Assembly (NCBI GenBank): GCA_002733765.1 | Contig: NVWU01000016.1 | Span: forward strand, 1-64,000 | Reading direction: 5' to 3' | Length of the DNA: 64,000 bases | DNA from: Colwellia sp. | Lineage (GTDB): Bacteria > Pseudomonadota > Gammaproteobacteria > Enterobacterales > Alteromonadaceae | Shown here: positions 1 through 11,399 of the stretch, piece after piece | Layout of the letters: each line of letters opens with the position of its first letter | How positions within the stretch are numbered: the stretch's first letter is position 1 | The notes under the pieces: generated by a model | Database searches by the model: none | What the model saw: only the letters and a program-made list of their open reading frames with translations | What the model was told of the DNA's origin: nothing | Made by a program: the position numbers and the translations under genes

Positions 1-429
1 CGAGCCTGGAATAGTTTTATATCTGACGCCTCCAGAGTAATGAAATTATGCTCTAGGGAGTGGATACAAGTGGGAAGTTAATTAATGGAATTGGTATAAG
101 ATCGGTTAATGTATAATAAAGACACCGGTTTTCGTGTCATTTTACTTGATAATATTTCAAGTAGTTAATTTGGGCGAAGGTCGAAATTTAGATAAAAGTT
201 ACTTTTTTTAAAATTAGAACAATTAGCCGTGTCATTGAATTGGTCACGAAATGGACACAAGAGGGATTTTGGTTTTTATAAAGTAACAGTCAGAATTGTG
301 ATGTTTAAATTATCTTTATTTATCAGAAGGTTATATTTTGGAGAGATATTGAGTTGGTTTTATTTATAGAATAGGTGTTTTTTGATTTAACATATCATAC
401 TTTAATAAAACATAATAAAATCAAATAAT

Positions 430-767
<338 letters not shown>

Positions 768-864
768 GGTTGCGAGAACTTGATTTTCATCTACGATCTT
801 CGCTGGTTTTATTAAGTGTTGAGCCCTAGGGCTGTATTCTTAATGCTTCTACAAAGTAAAAGAT

Positions 865-941
<77 letters not shown>

Positions 942-1232
942 TCCGAACGACCTAATTAATTAGGTCAGTTACAATAGTTTTAATTTCTATTGTAATAATG
1001 ATTTAAAGAATGTCTCCTTGAAATCGAGGCGTATAGTAAGGATAGCACCGTGATAAAGCAAGCGCTTTTTGCAATTAAATATCTGTTCGCTTAAATGTCA
1101 TGCGTTATGCCCGAATTACAGGCTATTTGATGACAGTTACTTTAACAATACTCAACTTTTGTTTATGTGTGGCTATAGTTTGGTTATAATTGCCACCATC
1201 TGTTCCTCGGGAACAATTTTTAGGATTAAACA

Positions 1233-3383
1233 ATGCAAGAACACATGCAACTATTTTTAGCTTTAACCTCACCAGGTATTGAGGTTTTACTCGCGGATGA
1301 AATAAAAAACCTTGGCGGTAAACAGGTAGTACAAAAACCAGAAGGGGTTTATTTTAGTGCTTCAATAGCGCAGGGTTATAAAATTAGCCTATGGACACGC
1401 TTAGCGACACGAGTCATGTTAAAGCTTGGTGAAGGCGAAGCACAAAACAAAGATCAGCTATTTAAAGCTGCGAGTAGTATAGATTGGCTTGAACACTTTA
1501 CTAGCGAGACTACTTTTGCCATTGACTTTGTCGGTTACAGTGAAGAAATTCGTAACAGTCAATTTGGTGGTTTAACCATTAAAGATGCCATTGTTGATCA
1601 ATTTAGAGAACAAGGCTTTGAACGGCCTAATGTCGATAAAAAGTCGCCACAAATAAGTTTCCAAGCGCGTTTACTTAGAGATCAAGTCAGTATTTATTTA
1701 GACTTTTCTGGTAGAGGCTTATTTCAACGGGGTTATCGTGAGCACAGTGGTGCAGCACCATTGAAAGAAAACTTGGCTGCCGCGTTGATTATACGCTCTG
1801 GTTGGTTGGCTGATACCAGTAAGCCCTTAGTCGATCCTATGTGTGGCTCAGGCACTATCTTAATTGAAGCGGTTGCTATGGCAACTAAACAAGCGCCAAG
1901 TATTGGTCGGGCTTCGTGGGGTTTTGAATCATGGTTAAAGCATGATGAAACAATATGGCAAGATCAATTAAATAAAGCGATTAATGATTCAGCGACTTCT
2001 TTAGAACAAGCGAAAATTAGTAGTTTGAGAGTGTTCGGGGTTGATATAGATGCAGGCGTTTTAAAAACGGCACAGCAAAATACTCGAAATGCCAATGTAC
2101 AACGTTTTATTGAGTTTAAATGTCAAAATACTAACGACATGAATAATGTTTATGGGCAAGCGGGTACTATTCTCTTTAATCCACCCTATGGCGAACGTAT
2201 CGGTGAGTTACCCGAATTAGTTGAAAATTTCGTTTTATTTGGTCAAAAACTTAAAAGTCAATTTGTTGATTGGCGTGTGGCTATCTTAACGGCAAATGTT
2301 GAACTGCTTGGTATGCTTAAATTATCAAGCTTTAAGCGTTATAAATTTAAAAATGGTCCGTTAGATTGTCAGTTAGCACTCTATAATGTTGATGAAAAAC
2401 AATTAGCAAAAGATGCAGTTAATCCAGAGTCATCTTTTGCCGAGGAAGACAGTGCTTTTGCAAATCGTTTAAAGAAGAATCGTAAATCATTGAAAGGTTG
2501 GCTTAAATCAAACCAAATTGATTGCTATCGTTTATACGATGCTGATATTCCTGAATATAATGTAGCCATTGATATTTATGGTGATTATTTAGTTATTCAA
2601 GAATATGCAGCGCCGAAAACTATTGATGAGAAAAAAGCGACTAAACGCTTGCAAGAAGTGATTTATTGGGCGCCTAAAGTACTAGGTATTCCAACCGACA
2701 AAGTGGTATTAAAAACGCGCGCCAAGCAAAAAGGTAAAAACCAATACCAACGTGTTGATAAATCTAAACAATCAATCACGATGAATGAGCATGGAGCGCT
2801 GTTTAAAATTAACTTGTGGGACTATCTTGATACCGGTTTATTTTTAGATCACCGTAAAACTAGACAGATCGTTGCTAAAAAATCAAAAAATAAAAGTTTA
2901 TTAAATTTATTTGCCTATACAGGTTCGGTATCAGTGCAAGCGGCTTTACATGGAGCAAGTTCAATAACGACGGTTGATATGTCTAATACTTACCTTAATT
3001 GGGCACAAGATAACTTTGCTTTAAATAAGCTTAATGGTCATAAATATCAATTTATTCAAGCTGACTGTTTAGATTGGTTGAAAAAGAATACCACAGCCTT
3101 TGATATTGTTTTTATTGATCCGCCAACCTTTTCTAACTCTAAACGTATGGAAGACAGTTTTGATGTACAACGTGATCATGTGGCATTAATTACTGATGCA
3201 TTAAAATCATTAGCGGATGGCGGTGAAATATTTTTCACTAATAATAAGCGTAATTTCAAAATGGATTTTGATGCAATGGCAGCACTAGGTCTGCAAGCAC
3301 AAGCAATGTCTGATGTGACTCGAGATAAAGATTTTGCTCGCAACAAGCATATTCATAATAGCTGGTCTATTACCAGAAAATAA
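1233..3383 (+). CDS. rlmL: Bifunctional 23S rRNA methyltransferase RlmK/RlmL
   Basis: 716-aa ORF with THUMP/SAM-MTase (NPPYGER) and C-terminal second MTase (DPPTFSNSKRM) architecture. Confidence 0.95.
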   Translation: MQEHMQLFLALTSPGIEVLLADEIKNLGGKQVVQKPEGVYFSASIAQGYKISLWTRLATRVMLKLGEGEAQNKDQLFKAASSIDWLEHFTSETTFAIDFVGYSEEIRNSQFGGLTIKDAIVDQFREQGFERPNVDKKSPQISFQARLLRDQVSIYLDFSGRGLFQRGYREHSGAAPLKENLAAALIIRSGWLADTSKPLVDPMCGSGTILIEAVAMATKQAPSIGRASWGFESWLKHDETIWQDQLNKAINDSATSLEQAKISSLRVFGVDIDAGVLKTAQQNTRNANVQRFIEFKCQNTNDMNNVYGQAGTILFNPPYGERIGELPELVENFVLFGQKLKSQFVDWRVAILTANVELLGMLKLSSFKRYKFKNGPLDCQLALYNVDEKQLAKDAVNPESSFAEEDSAFANRLKKNRKSLKGWLKSNQIDCYRLYDADIPEYNVAIDIYGDYLVIQEYAAPKTIDEKKATKRLQEVIYWAPKVLGIPTDKVVLKTRAKQKGKNQYQRVDKSKQSITMNEHGALFKINLWDYLDTGLFLDHRKTRQIVAKKSKNKSLLNLFAYTGSVSVQAALHGASSITTVDMSNTYLNWAQDNFALNKLNGHKYQFIQADCLDWLKKNTTAFDIVFIDPPTFSNSKRMEDSFDVQRDHVALITDALKSLADGGEIFFTNNKRNFKMDFDAMAALGLQAQAMSDVTRDKDFARNKHIHNSWSITRK

Positions 3384-3420
3384 ATAGAGTTCTTAAAATA
3401 AAGTACAATGAACCTTTAGC

Positions 3421-3708
3421 ATGGTAATAAGTAGTATGATAACAAAAGAGTTTATTTTATATGGCAGTGACGGTTGTCATTTGTGTGAACAAGCATTGGC
3501 TATTTGCTTAACCGTCTTAACAGATGAACAGTTACATGAAATTGATATTGTTGATCAGCCCAGTGTTGCCCATGAGACTAAAAGTTTAGTTGAACTTTAT
3601 GGTATACACATCCCAGTCTTAGAAAAGTTAAGTAATACGCTTGGTGAAAATAAAAAGCTATTTTGGCCTTTTACCGTAGAGCAAGTTGCAGCGTTAACAG
3701 CGAATTAG
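3421..3708 (+). CDS. Glutaredoxin-family protein
   Basis: 95 aa with N-terminal CHLC redox motif (YGSDGCHLCEQAL); alternative ATG start at 3436. Confidence 0.8.
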   Translation: MVISSMITKEFILYGSDGCHLCEQALAICLTVLTDEQLHEIDIVDQPSVAHETKSLVELYGIHIPVLEKLSNTLGENKKLFWPFTVEQVAALTAN

Positions 3709-3745
3709 TTACAGCAAATTATTAAAAAGCGAGTTTAAATAACCG

Positions 3746-5662
3746 ATGGAATTATTAAGAATAGCCAATGGCGAATTAGCCTTTGGTACAGATAAAATAT
3801 TAGATAAAGCAGACTTAAGTATACAAACAGGTGAACGTATTTGTTTAGTGGGTCGTAATGGTGCCGGCAAGTCTACTTTGATGAAAGTGTTGATGGGCTT
3901 TCAAAACCTAGATGATGGTCAAATATTAAAATCGAGCACCATGCTAATGGCGATGCTAGAGCAAGATCCGCCAGAATCTTCTGATATTAATGTATTTGAT
4001 TATGTTGCCCAAGGGGTAAAAGAAAATGCTGATCTACTTAGTCGTTACCACAGTTTAATTCACTTAATTGGCGAAGATCCTAGTGAGAGAAACCTTAACA
4101 AATTAGCCAATGTGCAAGATGAATTAGAACAAGCGAATGCTTGGCAAGATGAGCAGCGTATTGAGCAGGTAATGAGTACATTATCATTAGATGCCGATGC
4201 TAAAATTTCAGACCTCTCGGGTGGTTGGTTACGTAAAGTTGCACTGGCTAAAGCTTTGGTGACTGATCCCGATATTTTATTATTAGATGAGCCGACTAAC
4301 CATTTAGATATCGCCAGTGTTTTATGGTTAGAGAAATTTTTAAAAGACTTTACCGGTACCATTATTTTTATCAGCCATGATAGGGCATTTATTCGTGGTT
4401 TATCAACACGAATTTTAGACCTTGATCGCGGTAAACTGAAAAGTTATCCCGGTGATTATGATTTGTATATCGAGCAAAAGCAGCATGATTTACAAGTTGA
4501 AGAACAACAAAATGCTTTATTTGATAAACGTCTTGCCGAGGAAGAAGTATGGATACGTCAAGGGGTAAAAGCGCGTCGTACCCGTAATGAAGGCAGAGTA
4601 AGATCATTAGAAAAATTACGTTTAGAGCGTACAGCTCGCCGTGAAGTGCGTAATCAAAGTACGATGAATATTACTCAGGGTGATCGTTCAGGTAAATTAG
4701 TGTTTGAAGCACAAGATGTGACTGTTGCTTTTGATGGTAAGGTTATCATTAAAAAGCTTAATTTACTGATTACTCGTAATGATCGCTTGGCATTCATTGG
4801 TGCTAACGGCACCGGTAAATCAACCTTAATTAAGCTGATTATGGAAGATCTTAAGCAGACTAGCGGTGAGATGCGCTCTGGCGTTAATTTAGAGGTTGCT
4901 TACTTTGATCAACATCGCGAAGCCTTAGATTTAAACCAAACTGTGCAAGAGATTGTTGGCGAAGGCAAGCAAGAAGTGATGGTTAATGGTAGGTCACGCC
5001 ACGTGTTAGGCTACTTACAAGACTTTCTCTTTAGCCCTAAACGTGCACGTACGCCAGTCAAAGCATTATCAGGTGGTGAAAAAAACCGTTTGTTATTGGC
5101 TAGATTGTTTTTACGCCCAAGTAACTTATTGATTCTCGATGAACCAACCAATGATTTAGACATAGAAACGTTAGAGCTACTCGAAGAAGTCGTTGCAAAT
5201 TACTCAGGAACCGTTATTTTAGTTAGCCATGATCGTGATTTTGTTAATAACTGTGTTAATACTTGTCTTTATTTTGATGGATCAGGCCATATTAATCAAA
5301 TCGTTGGTGGCTATGATGATGTTGATAGCTATTTAATGTTAAAAGAAGAACAGCGCCAGCAACATATTGCCGCTGAAAATAAAAAAGTAGCGCCACAAAG
5401 TAAAACCACGTCAGCGAAAAAGGAAGTGGTCAAGGTCGCTAAAAAAAAGCTATCTTTTAAAGAAACTAAAGAGCTCGCTGAATTACCTGAAATAATAGAT
5501 AAGCTAGAAAATAAAATTGCTGATTTACAAGAACAAGTGAACCAAAGTGATTTTTTTAACAAAGATGAACAATATACTAAAAATATATTGAACCAGCTTA
5601 GCGAAAATGAGTCAAAACTTGAGCTTGTCTACACAAGATGGCAAGAGTTAGATGAGCTTTAA
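3746..5662 (+). CDS. uup: ABC-F ATPase Uup
   Basis: 638 aa, two Walker A (GRNGAGKST, GANGTGKST), two signature LSGG motifs, C-terminal coiled coil; follows rlmL. Confidence 0.93.
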   Translation: MELLRIANGELAFGTDKILDKADLSIQTGERICLVGRNGAGKSTLMKVLMGFQNLDDGQILKSSTMLMAMLEQDPPESSDINVFDYVAQGVKENADLLSRYHSLIHLIGEDPSERNLNKLANVQDELEQANAWQDEQRIEQVMSTLSLDADAKISDLSGGWLRKVALAKALVTDPDILLLDEPTNHLDIASVLWLEKFLKDFTGTIIFISHDRAFIRGLSTRILDLDRGKLKSYPGDYDLYIEQKQHDLQVEEQQNALFDKRLAEEEVWIRQGVKARRTRNEGRVRSLEKLRLERTARREVRNQSTMNITQGDRSGKLVFEAQDVTVAFDGKVIIKKLNLLITRNDRLAFIGANGTGKSTLIKLIMEDLKQTSGEMRSGVNLEVAYFDQHREALDLNQTVQEIVGEGKQEVMVNGRSRHVLGYLQDFLFSPKRARTPVKALSGGEKNRLLLARLFLRPSNLLILDEPTNDLDIETLELLEEVVANYSGTVILVSHDRDFVNNCVNTCLYFDGSGHINQIVGGYDDVDSYLMLKEEQRQQHIAAENKKVAPQSKTTSAKKEVVKVAKKKLSFKETKELAELPEIIDKLENKIADLQEQVNQSDFFNKDEQYTKNILNQLSENESKLELVYTRWQELDEL

Positions 5663-5717
5663 ACAATGTTAGTTCGAAATTTTTCCGACAATAATTAAAA
5701 AAGAGTTAAGTAGTAAA

Positions 5718-7532
5718 ATGAGCAAAATAGTAAAAAATATAATCGCTTTAAGCGTTAGCAGTGCGCTAAGCATAAGTTTTATTCATAATGTAAATGCTGC
5801 TACTTACCAAATAATAGATAAAGGTGAAGCGAGCAAGTTAAAATACACTTATGCTCAACAGCAAAATTCTGCTGGTGATATGGCAATATCAGGTACTAGT
5901 ATTTATAACTTTCCGGTGCAATTTGATTATTTAGATGATGATGATTTTACTGACATACGAACTTATGCCTTACTTAGCTATAAAAGCGTGCATGCATTAA
6001 ATGATATTGAAGACTTTGATGCACTAAAAGCAGGAGACCCTACAGCAAATGATTTAGCTTGGGTCGTGCGTTGGTTACAAAATATTAAAGGTCGTAATAT
6101 AGCGTACCAAAAGGTTGGTGATACTATTGCCATGACTAATGTTGGTGGCACGCCTGATAGTGTTAATGAAGATTATAACTTATGGGATGAAACGTTTGAC
6201 GGTACCGATGATCTGACGCGTTCAACCATTGATATTGTTAGTGGTATTACTGATGGTGGAGTGTCATACGGAACGGCAACAGCGCCATATTTACCTGAAG
6301 ACGTTTTTACAGACTCCGATGGAGAAGAGCATACTTTTTGGTTGAGAGAGTACGGTATTCGCGGTTTTTTCTCTTATGATCAAGGCGCACAGATTCATCA
6401 AGTTGTTCCTTTTGAAACCCAATACGGTGGCGGTGAATCTGCTGTTTTAGCTATTAACGAAGCTGAAGAAGTCATTGCAGTTGGCTTTAGTAGCTACAAA
6501 GTCAGCCAAGCTTATATCGATGATATTGAAGACGAGAGTGGAGGCTGTGCCGACACCAGTATTGTTCCAGATCAGATGTCTTTAGAAGCTTGTATAGCGC
6601 AAACTCAGTTACAGTCAACCGTTGTGGTTTATCATACTATGGCGCTTAAAGCGACATTAGATCCAAGCGGTAATCCCGTGGTTGAACAATTAGGACTATT
6701 AGTTGAACCTCACCCAGATGATGAACGCCCACATTCAAGTTATGCACTAGCCGTTAATACTGATGGCGTTGCTGTTGGTTATGCTGATGGTTGGAATGAT
6801 GAAACAGTAACAAATCCATCGGCAAGTCAAGGCAGTTTATACCATTATGCTGTTGTTTATAAAAATGGAGAAGTGATTGACCTTACGGGTGTTCATGCCA
6901 ATAAAGGTAGCTCTCGTGCTTACGATATAAATGATGCCGGTATTGCAGTGGGACACATTGTTAAAGCAATAAATGGTGGGCCAGTGCAGAAGTTCTTTTA
7001 TGTAAATACTACTGTGCCTAAAGATGAAATAGAGTTGATAACTCCAGATGATTTCTTTTCTGGCTCAGATAGCACTGTTCGTGCGATAAATAATGCTGGC
7101 TTGATGGTTGGTGAGGGGGAGATTGAAACGCATAATGAAAGCACATTAAACCCGCGAAGAACTGCCGCATTTGTCTACGACATGAACGATGATACCTTTA
7201 CTAACTTGAATAAACTTATCCCCTGTTCGACACGTTTAACATACGATATTCTTGAAGCTCGTGGTATTAATGATGCGGGTCTGATTTCTGCTACCGCGGT
7301 TGTAAAAGTTGATCTTCGCGATGCTAAAGGTGAGTTAATGCTAGATGCTAGCGGTAGCCCTTTAAAAGAAGATGTGGTTCGTGCTATTAGCCTTGAACCT
7401 ATGCCGGATGATAATGAAATATGTACCGCAGAAGAAGACGGTAAACTTGTCCGTCAAGGGGCAAGTTTGGGCTTTGGCTCATTGCTTGCTCTTATTTCAT
7501 TATTTGGTTTACGTCGTAAATTAATGAAGTAA
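5718..7532 (+). CDS. DUF3466-family secreted protein with GlyGly-CTERM-like tail
   Basis: Signal peptide; C-terminal GASLGFGSLLALISLFGLRRKLMK resembles a GlyGly-CTERM sorting signal. Confidence 0.75.
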   Translation: MSKIVKNIIALSVSSALSISFIHNVNAATYQIIDKGEASKLKYTYAQQQNSAGDMAISGTSIYNFPVQFDYLDDDDFTDIRTYALLSYKSVHALNDIEDFDALKAGDPTANDLAWVVRWLQNIKGRNIAYQKVGDTIAMTNVGGTPDSVNEDYNLWDETFDGTDDLTRSTIDIVSGITDGGVSYGTATAPYLPEDVFTDSDGEEHTFWLREYGIRGFFSYDQGAQIHQVVPFETQYGGGESAVLAINEAEEVIAVGFSSYKVSQAYIDDIEDESGGCADTSIVPDQMSLEACIAQTQLQSTVVVYHTMALKATLDPSGNPVVEQLGLLVEPHPDDERPHSSYALAVNTDGVAVGYADGWNDETVTNPSASQGSLYHYAVVYKNGEVIDLTGVHANKGSSRAYDINDAGIAVGHIVKAINGGPVQKFFYVNTTVPKDEIELITPDDFFSGSDSTVRAINNAGLMVGEGEIETHNESTLNPRRTAAFVYDMNDDTFTNLNKLIPCSTRLTYDILEARGINDAGLISATAVVKVDLRDAKGELMLDASGSPLKEDVVRAISLEPMPDDNEICTAEEDGKLVRQGASLGFGSLLALISLFGLRRKLMK

Positions 7533-7564
7533 ATTTTTATTTTTGTGAGTATTAATTAAAAATT

Positions 7565-7592
7565 AAAAAGCACCATTATAATGGTGCTTTTT
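7565..7592. terminator. Bidirectional hairpin terminator
   Basis: Perfect 14-bp inverted repeat AAAAAGCACCATTA/TAATGGTGCTTTTT between convergent genes. Confidence 0.85.
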
Positions 7593-7600
7593 TAGTTAAA

Positions 7601-7628
7601 TATAAGCCCAGAATTTGCTGGGCTTATA
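7601..7628 (-). terminator. fabA-side hairpin
   Basis: TATAAGCCCAG...CTGGGCTTATA inverted repeat just downstream of fabA. Confidence 0.65.
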
Positions 7629-7646
7629 TTTTAGGTTGTAGAGTTA

Positions 7647-8168
7647 CTAGAACTTTGATGTATCAGTAAACAAACCTACTTTTAAATCTTTTGCCGTATA
7701 AATTTCACGACCATCAACGCTTACGCTACCATCGGCAAGGCCCATATATAATTTACGCTTAATAACTCGTTTGAAGTCTATTCTAAACGTAACTTTTTTG
7801 GCTGTGGGTAAAATTTGGCCAGTAAATTTAACTTCACCCACACCTAGTGCGCGACCTCGACCAGGACCGCCAGTCCATGCTAAGAAAAAACCAACTAATT
7901 GCCACATAGCATCTAAACCTAAACAACCAGGCATTACTGGATCACCTTTAAAATGGCAATCAAAGAACCACAGATCAGGATTAATATCTAATTCAGCAAT
8001 AATATAACCTTTACCGTGTTCACCGCCTTCTTCGGTTATCGTAAGTATGCGATCCATCATTAACATGTTATCTGAAGGAAGCTGAGAGTTTCCTTCTCCA
8101 AACATTTCGCCAGTACCCGCTTTAACTAAATCTTCTTTACTGTATGAGTCTTGTGGTGCCATTGCCAT
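7647..8168 (-). CDS. fabA: 3-hydroxydecanoyl-ACP dehydratase/isomerase
   Basis: 173 aa; [25 protein letters not shown] active-site region. Confidence 0.97.
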   Translation of the reverse strand: MAMAPQDSYSKEDLVKAGTGEMFGEGNSQLPSDNMLMMDRILTITEEGGEHGKGYIIAELDINPDLWFFDCHFKGDPVMPGCLGLDAMWQLVGFFLAWTGGPGRGRALGVGEVKFTGQILPTAKKVTFRIDFKRVIKRKLYMGLADGSVSVDGREIYTAKDLKVGLFTDTSKF

Positions 8169-8382
8169 AACTATTATTGCCTATTGATAAATATCTATGG
8201 CGCTACTTTAGCGAACACTTGTACACTAAACAACTCCGAACAGTAAAAAAAACTACATTTCAATGATAAAAATCAAATTTTCTTTTGTAAGTATAGTCAA
8301 TGAGCGTATTGCAAAATTAAACGGGCAGAGTAACATAGTGTTTAATAGCAAGTGACATTAGACTATATGTATTGAGAATAAG

Positions 8383-8649
8383 ATGGATGAGCAGATAAAA
8401 ATTAAAAAAAAGGCGATGACTAATGCCGAAAAGCAAAAAAAATACCGTGAACGGCAAAAAGAGCGTGGTAAACAAGAAATGCGCGGTTATTTATCACCAG
8501 AAGCTAAAGTGTGCTATCAATTAATTTCAGAACAAACAAATTGGTCTGATAGCGTTATTTTAAGTAATGCTGTGCGTTTAACTTATGCGGCATATAAAAA
8601 TGGTCAAATAGGGCTGTTAAGTAGCTGGTTAAAAAATAAGGAATTATAA
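8383..8649 (+). CDS. Small conserved hypothetical protein
   Basis: 88 aa, basic N-terminus, plausible coding region in its own intergenic slot. Confidence 0.55.
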   Translation: MDEQIKIKKKAMTNAEKQKKYRERQKERGKQEMRGYLSPEAKVCYQLISEQTNWSDSVILSNAVRLTYAAYKNGQIGLLSSWLKNKEL

Positions 8650-8798
8650 ACGATAGTGTCGTTATCACGTTGTTATAGTTGAAAATCCATTGAAAAAAAG
8701 TAATTTTCCTTATACTCTTCAACCTATTAAAAGTAGGTGCGATTTTTTGGTTTTATACTTGCTATAAGCTCTATTTACGTAATTTAAGGCAAATTATA

Positions 8799-9443
8799 TT
8801 GATAAACATATTATTAGTTGATGATCATGAATTAGTACGAACTGGTATTCGTAAAATATTGAATGAAGTGAAAGGCTTCAAAGTTATTGATGAATGTGAA
8901 ACCGGCGAAGAAGCAATAAAATTTTGTCGCCAAACTGAGCCCGATGTTATTTTAATGGACATGGATATGCCTGGTATGGGCGGTTTAGAAGCAACTAAAA
9001 AGATTTTACGTTTTGCTCCAAGTGCAAAAGTTATTGTGCTTACTGTGCATACCGAAGAGCCATTCCCAACAAAAGTGATGCAAATAGGCGCTGCGGGTTA
9101 TTTAACAAAGGGAGCTGCGCCTAATGAAATGGTTAATGCGATAAGGGCGGTAAATAGTGGCCAGCGTTATTTGCCTGCGAAAATAGCTCAACAAATGGCA
9201 CTTAGCCAGTTTAAATCAACAGAAGAAAACCCATTAAATGCATTGTCAGATCGAGAACTGCAAATCATGTTAATGATCACGCGTGGTGAAAAGGTACCTG
9301 CTATATCTGAGAATTTGCATCTAAGCACTAAAACGATTAATAGCTATCGTTATCGTATGTTTGACAAGCTAGGCGTTAGTAATGATGTTGAGTTAACCCA
9401 TTTGGCTATTCGCCATGGCATGATAAATACAGAAAAGTTATAA
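8799..9443 (+). CDS. uvrY: Response regulator UvrY/GacA-like (LuxR-type)
   Basis: 214 aa, receiver domain (VDDHELVRTGIRKIL) plus C-terminal LuxR HTH, immediately upstream of uvrC; TTG start. Confidence 0.88.
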   Translation: MINILLVDDHELVRTGIRKILNEVKGFKVIDECETGEEAIKFCRQTEPDVILMDMDMPGMGGLEATKKILRFAPSAKVIVLTVHTEEPFPTKVMQIGAAGYLTKGAAPNEMVNAIRAVNSGQRYLPAKIAQQMALSQFKSTEENPLNALSDRELQIMLMITRGEKVPAISENLHLSTKTINSYRYRMFDKLGVSNDVELTHLAIRHGMINTEKL

Positions 9444-9445
9444 TT

Positions 9446-11326
9446 TTGTCTGGCACTAATAATACGGAAGAAATCCCACACTTTGATCATACCGCCTTTT
9501 TAAATTCAGTGACTGAACAGGCAGGCGTATATCGCATGTATAACTATGAACAAACAGTTATCTATGTTGGTAAAGCCAAGCAGCTTAAAAAACGTCTTAC
9601 GAGTTATTTTCGCCAAGATGTTGGCTCTGTTAAAACTAAAGCACTGGTCAAACAAATTTGTGCTATTGATGTAACCGTCACCCATACGGAAGGGGAGGCG
9701 TTAATTCTTGAAAATAATTACATTAAAAAATATCAGCCCAAATACAATATTTTACTGCGCGATGATAAATCATACCCCTACTTATTAATTACTGAGCATA
9801 AACACCCTAAATTAGGGTTACACCGTGGTGGTAAACGTATTAAAGGTGATTATTTCGGCCCATATCCTAGCGTTGGAGCGGTGTGGGAAAGTTTACGTTT
9901 AATGCAGAAAATTTTTCCTATTCGCCAATGTGAAGACAGTTACTATAGAGCGAGATCACGTCCTTGCTTACAACACCAATTAGGGCGCTGTTTAGCTCCT
10001 TGTGTAGATAAAATATCGGATGAAGATTATCAACAGCAAGTCTCTTTAGCTAAATTGTTTTTAAAAGGTAAAAGCTCAATGGTTATTGAGCAGTTAGTTA
10101 CGCGTATGGAATCGGCCAGTTCTCAATTAAACTTTGAACTTGCTGCTAAATGTCGTGATCAAATTACCACACTACGTAAGGTTCAGCAGCAACAATATGT
10201 TAGTGGTATTGCGGCTGAAATGGACGTTATTGGTTTGTATCGAATAAAATCTCAAGCCTGTGTGCATTTGCTGATGATTCGTGATCATAAAATATTAGGT
10301 AGCAAAAGTTACTTTCCAGTGGTACCAAGTGAAACGAATGATGAAGAAATTATTCAAGCCTTTATTGGTCAACACTACTTAGGCAACTATTTAGGCGAAG
10401 GTAATATTCCTAAGGAAATAGTTGCTATGCATACTTTTGAGCAAATCAATGAGCTTGCTTCTTTACTTTCTAAGCAAGCTGAACATGACGTGAAAATTTC
10501 AACTAACAGTCGCTCCGAGCGTCGTCAGTATTTAAAGCTGGCGACAACCAATGCCCAAACGGCATTAGTTACTCGAAATAGCCATAAAGAATCAATGCAA
10601 GCCCGCTTTGTTGCCTTAAATGAAGTCTTTGAGCTCTCCAATGGTATTAATCGCATCGAGTGTTTTGATATTAGCCATACTATGGGGCAGCAGACGGTTG
10701 CTTCAAACGTTGTTTTTAATCAAGACGGTCCGGTGAAATCTGATTATCGCCGTTATAATGTTCACGGTATAACGCCCGGTGATGATTATGCTGCAATGGC
10801 TTTTGCGTTAAATAAACGTTATGGCAAGCTTAAAGCACAAGATACCGAGTTATTAAAAAAGTTGCCTGATATTGTCTTTATTGATGGTGGTAAAGGTCAA
10901 TTAGCTAAAGCGGAAGATTTTTTTGCTGAATTAACGACTAAGCAAGGTTTAGATAGAATCCCTTTACTTGTCGGTGTTGCTAAAGGAGAGTCGCGTAAAC
11001 CCGGGTTAGAAACGCTAATTTTAGGGGGCTCTCACCAATTAATATCACTTCCTCCGACATCTCCTGCGTTACATTTAGTGCAACATATTCGTGATGAATC
11101 ACACCGTTTTGCTATCACCGGCCATAGAGCGAAAAGGCAAAAATCGAGTAAAAAATCCGTACTTGAAAACATTGAAGGAATAGGGGCTAAAAAACGCCAA
11201 GCCTTATTAACTTTTTTAGGAGGTATGCAAGAAGTAAAAAATGCAGATCTTGCTGAATTAGAAAAAGTTCCAGGTATTAGCAAAACATTAGCGAAAAAAC
11301 TTTATGATGCTTTGCATGATAAGTAG
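9446..11326 (+). CDS. uvrC: Excinuclease ABC subunit C
   Basis: 626 aa; GIY-YIG N-terminus (GVYRMYNYEQTVIYVGKAKQLKKR), C-terminal HhH. Confidence 0.97.
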   Translation: MSGTNNTEEIPHFDHTAFLNSVTEQAGVYRMYNYEQTVIYVGKAKQLKKRLTSYFRQDVGSVKTKALVKQICAIDVTVTHTEGEALILENNYIKKYQPKYNILLRDDKSYPYLLITEHKHPKLGLHRGGKRIKGDYFGPYPSVGAVWESLRLMQKIFPIRQCEDSYYRARSRPCLQHQLGRCLAPCVDKISDEDYQQQVSLAKLFLKGKSSMVIEQLVTRMESASSQLNFELAAKCRDQITTLRKVQQQQYVSGIAAEMDVIGLYRIKSQACVHLLMIRDHKILGSKSYFPVVPSETNDEEIIQAFIGQHYLGNYLGEGNIPKEIVAMHTFEQINELASLLSKQAEHDVKISTNSRSERRQYLKLATTNAQTALVTRNSHKESMQARFVALNEVFELSNGINRIECFDISHTMGQQTVASNVVFNQDGPVKSDYRRYNVHGITPGDDYAAMAFALNKRYGKLKAQDTELLKKLPDIVFIDGGKGQLAKAEDFFAELTTKQGLDRIPLLVGVAKGESRKPGLETLILGGSHQLISLPPTSPALHLVQHIRDESHRFAITGHRAKRQKSSKKSVLENIEGIGAKKRQALLTFLGGMQEVKNADLAELEKVPGISKTLAKKLYDALHDK

Positions 11327-11399
11327 CTATATCTCGTTACTTAACCTGTGTAGAATAAATAAAATTTTGTGAACCAGTATGTTGTAAAAGTAAGAGACT

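Noticed and set aside
1069-1260. 63-aa ORF upstream of rlmL
   Set aside because: Overlaps the rlmL start, cysteine-rich non-homologous translation of a promoter region.
4060-4607. Minus-strand ORFs inside uup
   Set aside because: Antisense shadow ORFs of a clear ABC-F gene.
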